Positions 5,589 through 12,577 of a stretch of 12,577 bases of DNA are shown here, piece after piece. The stretch is taken from contig JALTKC010000423.1 in NCBI GenBank assembly GCA_027076245.1, positions 1 to 12,577 of the forward strand, given 5' to 3'. Origin of the DNA: Gammaproteobacteria bacterium (lineage in GTDB: Bacteria > Pseudomonadota > Gammaproteobacteria > GRL18). The translations under genes and the position numbers were made by a program. The notes under the pieces were generated by a model, which saw only the letters and a program-made list of their open reading frames with translations, made no database searches and was not told where the DNA came from. Position 1 is the stretch's first letter; every line of letters starts with the position of its first letter.

Positions 5589-6530
5589 CTACGTCACCAC
5601 TTCCTCAAACCCCATCGCCCCGGACTGCTTAAGTTTCTGCCGGGTGTTGTATATCAGTTCCTTAACGTCGGATACGGGTTTGTTTTTATCGATGGCGGTC
5701 ATGGCCATGGCGCATTGCAGGTTGAGGAAGCCGTGGGCGGTTTTGTAGGAGCGATGATTGACATCGTGCAGGATGCGTTTAAAGTTTCGGCAGGTGGCGT
5801 CTTCCATATTCGGGTAGTGCATGGCAATCAAGAATTCACCGGGGTTTATATAGCCCACCAGATCCATAGGACGGACCTGGCGGCAGATGCGGCGGGACAC
5901 GCTGCTTAATAACTGTTCCTGTACTTCCTTGTTATGTTCGCTGGCAATCTGTTTAAAGTTATTGATGCGCAGCACGGCACAGCAGGTGGCACCGTCCCGG
6001 GACAGGCTTTGTCTCAGAAAGGCATCCAGGCGTTTCTGGGTATCGGCCATGCGCCCTAATCCGGTGACCCGATCCACTGTACACTTGAGGTAAAAATTTT
6101 TGCGCAGGCTGTAGGTGGTATCCAGCAGATTGTTCTGCATGGTGGCCACCCGTCCGGCAGAATAAACCCGGGCGGCCAGTTCTATCTGGTTAGGGGGTTT
6201 GACAATATAGTCATCTACACCTTCATCAAAGGCCTGGCGAATGGATTCAATGTCGTCTTTGGCGGTCAGCAGTACAATGCCGGTATAGTGGTTGCGTTCT
6301 TCATCCAGCTGACGGATTTTCTGGGCCATTTCAAGACCGTCCATTTCGGGCATCAGCCAGTCGGCCAGCACCACATCATAGGCGGATTTCTTTATGCGTT
6401 TAAGAGCATCCAGAGCATTATTAACGACTTCAATGGATGTGTAGCCTTCCTTGGTCAGTGCTCGACGAATAAATTCACAGCTGAATTTCATATCATCGAC
6501 CACCAGAATGGAGAGTTCGTCCCGTATCAT
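5589..6530 (-). CDS. Response regulator with degenerate GGDEF domain
   Basis: A 313-residue cytoplasmic signalling protein. Residues 6-125 form a receiver domain with all phosphorylation residues: acidic pair D12/D13, phosphoacceptor D57 in ADWLMPEMDG, T89 and K111. A helical linker leads to a GGDEF-like domain (about 150-310), recognisable from DRVTGLGRM (153-161). Its catalytic residues are lost: the metal-binding DxD is replaced by R188-I-N190, and the GGDEF loop reads NPGEF (229-233). It is therefore unlikely to make cyclic di-GMP and may bind nucleotide, another protein, or simply transmit phosphorylation state. It is divergently transcribed from the hybrid kinase operon and is a plausible output of that kinase. 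The ATG at 6530 has only a weak ribosome site (GGA). Confidence 0.85.
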   Translation of the reverse strand: MIRDELSILVVDDMKFSCEFIRRALTKEGYTSIEVVNNALDALKRIKKSAYDVVLADWLMPEMDGLEMAQKIRQLDEERNHYTGIVLLTAKDDIESIRQAFDEGVDDYIVKPPNQIELAARVYSAGRVATMQNNLLDTTYSLRKNFYLKCTVDRVTGLGRMADTQKRLDAFLRQSLSRDGATCCAVLRINNFKQIASEHNKEVQEQLLSSVSRRICRQVRPMDLVGYINPGEFLIAMHYPNMEDATCRNFKRILHDVNHRSYKTAHGFLNLQCAMAMTAIDKNKPVSDVKELIYNTRQKLKQSGAMGFEEVVT

Positions 6531-6593
6531 TTGTTATCCAGTGTTCCAGTCTGAGCCGCTTGCCCAGAACGTTTTATGGTTTATTTCACTCAA

Positions 6594-6621
6594 ATTCTAG
6601 CAGATACGGGTTTTTGTTCAA
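6594..6621 (-). promoter_or_regulatory. Candidate extended sigma-70 promoter for the receiver/GGDEF gene
   Basis: On the minus strand TTGAAC (6621-6616) is followed after 16 bases by TAGAAT (6599-6594). A TGC immediately before the -10 makes it an extended -10 element. Transcription would start near 6587, giving a leader of roughly 57 bases before the ATG at 6530. This is the best promoter-like sequence in the window. Confidence 0.6.
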
Positions 6622-6687
6622 TAAATGTTTGTCTGAACAGGATAATTAATGTTTTTTAACAGTAGAAAGCTACTTTTATGGTGGTTT

Positions 6688-6706
6688 ATATTCTTATTGA
6701 GAATAT
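6688..6706. promoter_or_regulatory. Small palindrome, possible operator
   Basis: ATATTCT (6688-6694) and AGAATAT (6700-6706) form a perfect 7-base inverted repeat with a 5-base centre. It is roughly midway between the two divergent genes and lacks a T-run, so a protein-binding site is more likely than a terminator. In such AT-rich DNA a chance palindrome cannot be excluded. Confidence 0.3.
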
Positions 6707-6826
6707 GGCTGTTATTAATTGATTAATATCATCTTTATAAGTTTTTGACTGTTATATTCAGAAAACTTAACTAAACTTTATATTAGACACCATCAATGAG
6801 CGGTGTTTTCAGAGATATTCAGGCAT

Positions 6827-6830
6827 AAGG
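6827..6830 (+). promoter_or_regulatory. Ribosome binding site deciding the GTG 6839 start
   Basis: AAGG lies 8 bases before GTG 6839. The upstream in-frame GTG at 6803 has no comparable site. Starting at 6839 also places the basic residues and hydrophobic core of the signal peptide at the very N-terminus. Confidence 0.6.
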
Positions 6831-6838
6831 TTTTAAGG

Positions 6839-8680
6839 GTGTTTAATCTAAATTTACATAAGTTTTCTGCCGTAGTTATTACTGTTGCGATATTATTCTT
6901 CAGCATGATGTCCCGGGCAGAGCTAATTACACAAAAAACACCCGCTGATGTTTATGTGCAGGTTGAGTTACTGTCTAAAGATGTTCAGGCTTTACGGGAG
7001 GCCAATCATATTCAGACACCCTGGCCAAAAGTAGCGGTTGAGCCGGGCCGGCGGCCTCATCATGTGTTCCAGAAAACCCTGGAAATTCTTGACAAAATTA
7101 ACCGCTACCGTATGAATGTGGCTAAAATTGGTGCGATTACTGTACCAAGATTTCCCGGCCGTGATATTACCCCCAATGAGGTGTATAGCGTGGTTTCAAG
7201 GCTGCGCCAGGAACTGTTATTACTGGTCAATAACAGTCCGTTAGCAGAACAGGGGGCGGCTGTTAAGCCAGACAGAGAAATTACCCCGGCAGATGTTTAT
7301 GCAAAATTATCCGAAATATCCATTGTTTTGGATGAGACTCTGGGCATCAGGGGAATTACCCCTTCAGAGGTGTATATTCGCAGCGAACAGGTCCTGCAAC
7401 TGGCAAAGTTTCTGCGTAACAGCCAGAATCTGCCTATGGATATACCCAGGCCGAAACGCACAGTCGGCAAATTACCTAATCATGCCCTGCAAAGTGTTAA
7501 TCGCTTATTACAAAAGGTTCAGCGTGCAGAAAAAAACCTCTGGATGACACCCATTAAAGTGACACCGGTTCCACGCAGGGTAATAACACCGGTTGATGTT
7601 TACGATGCCATGGGGCTGGCACTGGCAGAACTGCAGCGTATTCAGTTCCGGTTGGGCCTGGAACGCAGTTTTGAAATACCCAGGATTAAAAAGAACAAAA
7701 CACCGGATGATGTTGTTCAGAATACTGAATGGGCCCGACAGTTGCTACCGGAATTTAAGCTGGAAACCCCCCTGGTGCAGTATGATCGTAATGCGTTAAA
7801 GAAAACGCCGAATGATGTCTATTCAGTTACGGAACATATTCTGAACGAACTGATTCAGTACCGTCATTTTCTCGGCGTTAAAACCCGGCCTAATAAGGCT
7901 ACACTTATCAGCGGGCTACAGCCTTCTCATGTTTATGAAAAAACCCTGGAAGTCATCGAAAAAATAAACCTGCTGCGACTGCGGCATAACCTGGGTCCTA
8001 TTGTTGAGTCACGTTATCCCCTGCGTGAAATTACCCCGACGGAAGTTTTTAATCAGGTTTTACAGGTGGATGAAGAACTGGATGTGCTGTATCAGAGATC
8101 TGGTGTATCACATCAGCTGTGGATAACTTCGGATAATATTAAAGAGTATGAGGATAAAACTCCGGCGGATGTATTTTTAAATATGCAGAAAATTTCTCTG
8201 CTGCTGGATACCCTGCTGGATCCCGGAGTCTTTACCCCAGATTATGTGTATCGTGAGGCGCAACTTGTTCGTAATGAAATTGATATCCTGGCGGAGTATC
8301 TGGATGAGCCTGTTCCCGATAGCCTGTGGAGTGATGTTGAACTGGATCGTTCAACCAGGCCGGAAAATGTATATCCCAGGGTTAAAAAACTCCTGTGGCT
8401 GGTGCTGCAGATGGAGCGCAGGGCCGGTATGTTCAAGGTAAAGGATACCTCTATTCCTCCGGGAGATAATATTACTCCGGCGGAAGTGTACAACCTGATC
8501 CGGGTAGTGGCTTCAGAAATTACCAAGCTTAAGGTTTTTCTGGGAATCAATCAGCAGGCAGAGTACCCGCCAAAAGTTGTGGGTAAAACACCAGGGCATG
8601 TATTACAGATTATTCAGGGTAATATTCGTGCCATGGAAACTTTTCTGCATATAAAACATCCGGGGGAGAAAGTACATTGA
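6839..8680 (+). CDS. Exported TPxxVY-repeat protein coupled to a sensor kinase
   Basis: I do not recognise a named family. From GTG 6839 the protein has 613 residues (625 if GTG 6803 is used). A signal peptide is clear: a short N-terminus with K8, a hydrophobic core (AVVITVAILFF), and an SRA/E cleavage site after residue 27, so the mature protein is probably periplasmic. The rest consists of sixteen units headed by [IKF]TPx[DE]VY-like motifs beginning at 33, 71, 110, 148, 173, 211, 249, 287, 322, 360, 398, 440, 465, 506, 545 and 583. Spacing is mostly 38-39 residues. TPx[DE] is a classic helix N-cap, and each unit continues with one amphipathic leucine-rich helix, so an alpha-helical solenoid is likely. 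No catalytic motif or cysteine pattern is visible. The stop overlaps the start of the kinase gene, so the two proteins are probably made in fixed proportion and act together. Confidence 0.8.
   Translation: MFNLNLHKFSAVVITVAILFFSMMSRAELITQKTPADVYVQVELLSKDVQALREANHIQTPWPKVAVEPGRRPHHVFQKTLEILDKINRYRMNVAKIGAITVPRFPGRDITPNEVYSVVSRLRQELLLLVNNSPLAEQGAAVKPDREITPADVYAKLSEISIVLDETLGIRGITPSEVYIRSEQVLQLAKFLRNSQNLPMDIPRPKRTVGKLPNHALQSVNRLLQKVQRAEKNLWMTPIKVTPVPRRVITPVDVYDAMGLALAELQRIQFRLGLERSFEIPRIKKNKTPDDVVQNTEWARQLLPEFKLETPLVQYDRNALKKTPNDVYSVTEHILNELIQYRHFLGVKTRPNKATLISGLQPSHVYEKTLEVIEKINLLRLRHNLGPIVESRYPLREITPTEVFNQVLQVDEELDVLYQRSGVSHQLWITSDNIKEYEDKTPADVFLNMQKISLLLDTLLDPGVFTPDYVYREAQLVRNEIDILAEYLDEPVPDSLWSDVELDRSTRPENVYPRVKKLLWLVLQMERRAGMFKVKDTSIPPGDNITPAEVYNLIRVVASEITKLKVFLGINQQAEYPPKVVGKTPGHVLQIIQGNIRAMETFLHIKHPGEKVH
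8665..8668 (+). promoter_or_regulatory. Ribosome binding site for the TTG-started kinase
   Basis: GGAG within a GGGGGAGAA stretch lies 8 bases before TTG 8677, inside the 3' end of the repeat-protein gene. It supports the TTG as the real kinase start, with translation coupled to the upstream gene through the TTGA overlap. Confidence 0.7.
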
Positions 8681-11600
8681 TAAGTATTTCCCGTAACTGG
8701 TCTCTGCCCAGAAAATTTGCTGTTATGGCTTTTATTATTGCCGGTATTGGTATCCTGGGCGTAGCTCTGTTCAGTTATCATGATGCAGCGTCCCTGCTGC
8801 GTAAGCAAAGTGTAGAACGGATCAGCGGTGAGCTGCACAGACTGACGCTGGGATTAAAGGAAAACGTCGAATGGATGCGCTTTGATGCCCAGCGTATTGC
8901 CCGTTCAGATTCGGTGTCCGGTTATAATCGGGCTATACAGGGCGGCGGTTATGATGATGAATTTAATATGACCCAGTCCTTATGGAAAAAACGTATTGAG
9001 CTGGAACTGGTCAGTTTGCTGGAACAGCGGCCGGAGTATCTGCAGATCCGCTATATCGGGGTAACCGATAACGGTCTGGAAATTGTGCGCATAGAACGCC
9101 GTGGCAATGAGATTATTAATGTGCAGGAAGACAAACTGCAGAAAAAAGGACAGTATGACTATGTTCGCAAAACCATACTTTTGCGCCCGGATGAGCAGTT
9201 TATCTCCAAGGTCGAACTTAACCGGGAATTTGGGCGGATAGTCTTTCCCATGCAGCCGGTTATTCGGGCCGCGGCACCGGTGTATACACCGGACGGCAAG
9301 GTTTTCGGCGTGGTGGTTATTAATGTCAATTTTGACAAAATCACCAGCCCTTTTCAGCTGTCTCCGGAGGATGTGTCCTATATTATTGCAGATGAGCAGG
9401 GCGACTATCTGTTTTATAAAGATAAGGATCGGCGTTTTACAATGGCTCTGGGCGGTGCCCCGGGACTAAAAAAAGATTATCCGGACTTTAAACTGATGCA
9501 CCATGAAAACAGCAGCAAAGATTACCAGGCTATAAATCTCCCGGAGATATCGTCCACTCTAATTGTACGTTATCTGCATTATGACCCCTTAGATGAAGAT
9601 AAGTTCCTTATCATCGGTGCACTGACTTCACATACCGTTATTGATCAGCAGGCCCAGGGGTTTGGTCAGCGTCTGGTGGTCGGTGTTGTGCTGCTGGTGG
9701 TTATCTTAAGTATTGCCATAGCCATTATGGCTGGTTTTTTATTACGTCCAATTCAGTCCTTAACGGATGCGGCCAACCGTATTGCTGCTGGCGAAGAAGA
9801 TATTAATATTCCGGTTTTTGATCGTCAGGACGAACTGGGTATGCTGGCTAAGTCCTTTAATACCATGCTGGCACATCTTAACCAGTCCCGTCATGACCTG
9901 CAGGAACTGGCGGAAAGTCTGGAAGAACAGGTCAGGGAAAGGACACTGGATCTGAAAGAGGCACTGGAAAAAGCAGAAGTCAGTGCCAGGATTAAAAGTG
10001 AGTTTCTGGCAACCATGAGTCATGAAATCAGAACACCTATGAACGGCGTTATTGGAATGCTGGACTTGCTGGATAAATCAGACTTGAATAAGGAGCAGCA
10101 GCATCGTCTGAATCTGGCCAGAAACAGTGCCAATGCGCTACTGAACCTAATCAATGATATTCTGGATTTTTCCAAAGTTGAAGCCGGAAAACTGGAACTG
10201 GAAGAAATTGATTTTGATTTGCGTACTATGCTGGGTGATTTTGTTGAGGCTATGGCAGTTCAGGCACAGAACAAAGAGCTGGAAGTGGTGCTGGATCTGA
10301 CCAATGTCGAGTATTCTATGGTACAGGGTGATCCCGGGCGTATTCGCCAGATATTAACAAACCTGGTGGGTAATGCCGTCAAGTTTACCGAGCGGGGGGA
10401 AATTGTTATTCAGGTGGAACTGCAGCCTGCCCCTTTACCGGATAAACCCAGGCGGCTTGAAATGGTCTGTAGAATTATTGACACCGGTATTGGTATTCCG
10501 GCCGATAAAATCCCCTATCTGTTTGATTCATTCAGCCAGGTGGATTCATCCACTACCAGAAAATACGGTGGTACGGGGCTGGGGCTGGCCATTGTTAAAA
10601 AAATTACCGGACTTATGGGGGGAGAGGTCAGTGTCAGCAGTACAGAAGGCAAGGGCAGTTGTTTTGAATTTAACCTCTATCTGCAGGCCGGTAATAACTC
10701 CACTGCGGTTATACCAGATTTTGATGTCAGTACTTTAAATATTTTAATTGTGGACGATAACGCGATTAACCGGGAAGTACTGCGGGCACAGCTGGAACAT
10801 TGGGGGGCCCATGTTGAAGAAGCAGAAAATGGCCCTGCCGCTTTAAAACTCTGTGAACAAAAAGTGGCCAGTGATGAACCGTTTTTTGATATAGCACTGC
10901 TGGATATGCAGATGCCGGTTATGGATGGTGCAGAGCTGGGTCGAAAATTACAGGCTGATCCGCGCTTTAAATCGATGAAGCTGGTGATGATGACTTCAAT
11001 GAATCATCGTGGTGATGCAAAGTTTTTTGCAGAACTGGGCTTTAGTGCTTATTTCCCTAAACCGGCTACCACTCGGGACCTGTTTGATGCTCTGGCTATT
11101 GTCGGTGATGATGGCGATGCTCTGGAACAGGCCGTTCCTCTGGTGACTCGACACTATATTAAGGGGATTCAGGCAGCCAGCTTAAAGTCTTCCGCAGAAT
11201 CAGGTCAAGATACGGGTAAACAGCAGCAAGATAGCAAACAAAAATGTCCGGAAAATACCCGCATACTGCTGGTAGAAGATAATCGGGTTAATCAGATGGT
11301 CGCCAGTGGTCTTTTACAGAACCTGGGCCTGTCTGCCGATATTGCCAATAATGGCCAGGAAGCCCTGGAAATGCTGGAAAAAAGTGCTGAAGATCAGCCT
11401 TATAGCTTAATCCTGATGGATTGTCAGATGCCGGTACTTGACGGCTATGCGGCAACGGGGAAGATCCGCTCTGGAGAAGCGGGTGAGCGGTATCACTCTA
11501 TACCGATTATCGCTATGACGGCTAATGCCATGGAAGGTGACAGAGACCAATGTCTGCTGTCCGGCATGAGTGATTATCTGAGCAAACCCATTGATTCTGA

Positions 11601-12342
11601 ACGGCTGTATAACATGCTGTGTAAATGGATTGCGGTTGAGGGAGATCCTGATAGTACTGATATTAGTTCTGAGCCCGTACAGGAACAGCATGCAGACTGG
11701 GATAAGCAGGCGGCATTGAAGCGCTTTAAGGGTAAGGCTAAACGTATTCTGCCCCTGATTGAACTGTTTTTAGAAGATATGCCGCAAAGGCTGGAAGAAT
11801 TAAAACAGGCTATCGCGGCACAGAAACAGGATGAGGCACGTATTGCGGCCCATACCATTAAAGGCGTAGCCGCCAACCTAAGCGGCCTGAGCCTGCAGAA
11901 GCTGGCTGCTGAAATGGAAGCTGATGCCAGACAGGCGGACTGGTCAGCACTGGAACAGAAACTGCCGGAACTGGCTCAACGCTATCAACAGCTTGCAGAA
12001 AAACTGACCCGGTATCAGCAGGAACAGCAAGTTGCGGAACAGGAGATCATACCAGAGGGAGCGAATCATTCAGAAGATAAGCAGTGGTTGAAAGAACAAC
12101 TGCAGCCCTTACTGGAAAAATTGCAGCAGGATGAGTATATTGACAATGATGAGCTGGAACCGCTGAAAGTTTCCCTGAATAATAAGCAACAGCAGGTACT
12201 TATGGACAGGCTTTATCATGAAATAACCCATTTTAATATGCAGGGGGCACTGGAAACAATGAATCATTTACTATCTTCTCTGTCACAGGGACCTGAAACA
12301 ATGGATAATAGTCAGAAAAATGCCCACGGAGATAAGGACTGA
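8677..12342 (+). CDS. Hybrid sensor histidine kinase (Cache-HAMP-HisKA-HATPase-REC-REC-HPt)
   Basis: A 1221-residue inner-membrane phosphorelay kinase. Order: TM1 at about 14-34; a periplasmic Cache-type sensor of nearly 300 residues (35-330; core RYIGVTDNGLEIVRI and PVYTPDGKVFGVVVINV); TM2 331-356; HAMP 357-410; coiled coil to 440; HisKA with H449 in ATMSHEIRTP; and an ATPase domain with N-box NLVGNAVKF (562-570), DTGIGI (602-607) and GGTGLGLAI (631-639). Next come receiver 1 (D743 in LLDMQMPVMDG, K795), receiver 2 (D915 in LMDCQMPVLDG, K970) and HPt with H1059 in AAHTIKG. All catalytic residues are intact. A helical tail of about 100 residues follows the HPt; I cannot name it. The TTG start has a strong GGAG site. 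Cache sensors usually bind small ligands; the coupled periplasmic repeat protein may present one. Domain architecture resembles BarA/TorS-type phosphorelays. Confidence 0.93.
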   Translation: MISISRNWSLPRKFAVMAFIIAGIGILGVALFSYHDAASLLRKQSVERISGELHRLTLGLKENVEWMRFDAQRIARSDSVSGYNRAIQGGGYDDEFNMTQSLWKKRIELELVSLLEQRPEYLQIRYIGVTDNGLEIVRIERRGNEIINVQEDKLQKKGQYDYVRKTILLRPDEQFISKVELNREFGRIVFPMQPVIRAAAPVYTPDGKVFGVVVINVNFDKITSPFQLSPEDVSYIIADEQGDYLFYKDKDRRFTMALGGAPGLKKDYPDFKLMHHENSSKDYQAINLPEISSTLIVRYLHYDPLDEDKFLIIGALTSHTVIDQQAQGFGQRLVVGVVLLVVILSIAIAIMAGFLLRPIQSLTDAANRIAAGEEDINIPVFDRQDELGMLAKSFNTMLAHLNQSRHDLQELAESLEEQVRERTLDLKEALEKAEVSARIKSEFLATMSHEIRTPMNGVIGMLDLLDKSDLNKEQQHRLNLARNSANALLNLINDILDFSKVEAGKLELEEIDFDLRTMLGDFVEAMAVQAQNKELEVVLDLTNVEYSMVQGDPGRIRQILTNLVGNAVKFTERGEIVIQVELQPAPLPDKPRRLEMVCRIIDTGIGIPADKIPYLFDSFSQVDSSTTRKYGGTGLGLAIVKKITGLMGGEVSVSSTEGKGSCFEFNLYLQAGNNSTAVIPDFDVSTLNILIVDDNAINREVLRAQLEHWGAHVEEAENGPAALKLCEQKVASDEPFFDIALLDMQMPVMDGAELGRKLQADPRFKSMKLVMMTSMNHRGDAKFFAELGFSAYFPKPATTRDLFDALAIVGDDGDALEQAVPLVTRHYIKGIQAASLKSSAESGQDTGKQQQDSKQKCPENTRILLVEDNRVNQMVASGLLQNLGLSADIANNGQEALEMLEKSAEDQPYSLILMDCQMPVLDGYAATGKIRSGEAGERYHSIPIIAMTANAMEGDRDQCLLSGMSDYLSKPIDSERLYNMLCKWIAVEGDPDSTDISSEPVQEQHADWDKQAALKRFKGKAKRILPLIELFLEDMPQRLEELKQAIAAQKQDEARIAAHTIKGVAANLSGLSLQKLAAEMEADARQADWSALEQKLPELAQRYQQLAEKLTRYQQEQQVAEQEIIPEGANHSEDKQWLKEQLQPLLEKLQQDEYIDNDELEPLKVSLNNKQQQVLMDRLYHEITHFNMQGALETMNHLLSSLSQGPETMDNSQKNAHGDKD

Positions 12343-12577
12343 ATGGCTGATAAACCTTATATATTAATTGTGGATGATGTGCCTGCCAATATTCAGACTC
12401 TGGCAGATATTCTGAAGGATAAATACCGCATTAAAGTAGCTACTGATGGTTACCGCTGTCTGGAACTGGCCAGACAGGAACCTCAGCCGGACTTAATTCT
12501 TCTGGATATTGAAATGCCGGGTATAAGTGGTTTTGAAGTCTGTAAACAGTTAAAAGCCGATGCTTTAACACAGGATA
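12343..12577 (+). CDS. Response regulator, N-terminal fragment (receiver domain)
   Basis: Seventy-eight codons of a gene running off the window. The ATG follows the kinase stop directly (TGAATG), with AAGG six bases upstream. The translation is a receiver domain: YILIVDD with D11/D12, phosphoacceptor D55 in LLDIEMPGISGFEVC. The switch Thr/Ser and Lys are beyond the end. The DDVPANIQTL style is common in receivers fused to GGDEF, HD-GYP or kinase output domains, so a cyclic-di-GMP enzyme is possible, but the output part is not visible. As third gene of the operon it is the most likely phosphoryl acceptor from the kinase HPt. Confidence 0.88.
   Translation, partial: MADKPYILIVDDVPANIQTLADILKDKYRIKVATDGYRCLELARQEPQPDLILLDIEMPGISGFEVCKQLKADALTQD

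Larger units (their letters stand above)
6531..6838. other. AT-rich divergent intergenic region
   Basis: About 300 bases separate the receiver/GGDEF gene from the repeat-protein operon. The left part holds a good minus-strand promoter (listed separately) and the middle a small palindrome. For the + operon I see only weak promoter candidates. TTCAGA (6757-6762) with TATATT (6779-6784) at 16 bases is the best, and TTGACT at 6745-6750 has no convincing -10. A ten-codon ORF (ATG 6796 to TAA 6826-6828) precedes the proposed GTG start; I do not consider it a gene. No RNA gene was recognised. Confidence 0.5.

Noticed and set aside
6796..6828. Ten-codon leader peptide before the repeat protein
   Set aside because: Very short, no clear ribosome site, and no attenuator-like structure or regulatory codon run after it.
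8242..8550. Antisense open frame within the repeat-protein gene
   Set aside because: The sense frame has regular repeat periodicity; the antisense frame has no motif or ribosome site.

Overview
The window looks like a chromosomal segment of a gammaproteobacterium. This rests on gene content and protein style: a MurU-like recycling enzyme, a gammaproteobacterial-type class I phosphoribulokinase, PurD, and a large BarA-style hybrid kinase with two receivers and an HPt domain. Phosphoribulokinase suggests Calvin-cycle capacity, so an autotroph such as a sulfur oxidiser or symbiont is plausible, but no RuBisCO or sulfur gene is visible and the genus cannot be fixed. Degenerate heptamer repeats between genes recall those reported in large sulfur bacteria and cyanobacteria; that is only a hint.

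Layout, left to right. Bases 1-132 hold the 3' end of a sugar-phosphate nucleotidyltransferase (MurU-like, +). A pair of inverted hairpin repeats (171-253) precedes a GCS2/YbdK-type carboxylate-amine ligase (289-1752, +), and a heptamer-rich spacer leads to an M14/AstE-type zinc hydrolase (1862-2872, +). A bidirectional terminator (2941-2969) separates these from the convergent phosphoribulokinase (3003-3863, -). purD (4046-5332, -) sits alone between two related inverted repeats built from heptamers. Next comes a receiver protein with a degenerate GGDEF domain (5589-6530, -).

From about 6800 to the end, divergent from that receiver gene, lies a tight three-gene signalling operon (+). It contains an exported repeat protein (GTG start), a 1221-residue hybrid histidine kinase (TTG start, overlapping the previous stop by four bases), and the beginning of another response regulator, which starts directly after the kinase stop.

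The strongest candidate for something undescribed is this operon. The exported protein carries sixteen copies of a TPxxVY-headed helical unit. They are organised as four tetrads, and the tetrads fall into two similar halves. The gene is translationally coupled to a kinase with a large periplasmic Cache-like sensor. I infer that the repeat protein is a periplasmic partner, ligand carrier or scaffold for that sensor, with output through the two response regulators. The second notable signal is a family of heptamers (consensus GYTNAGN) that begins right after the stop codons of three different genes, in the sense orientation of each gene.
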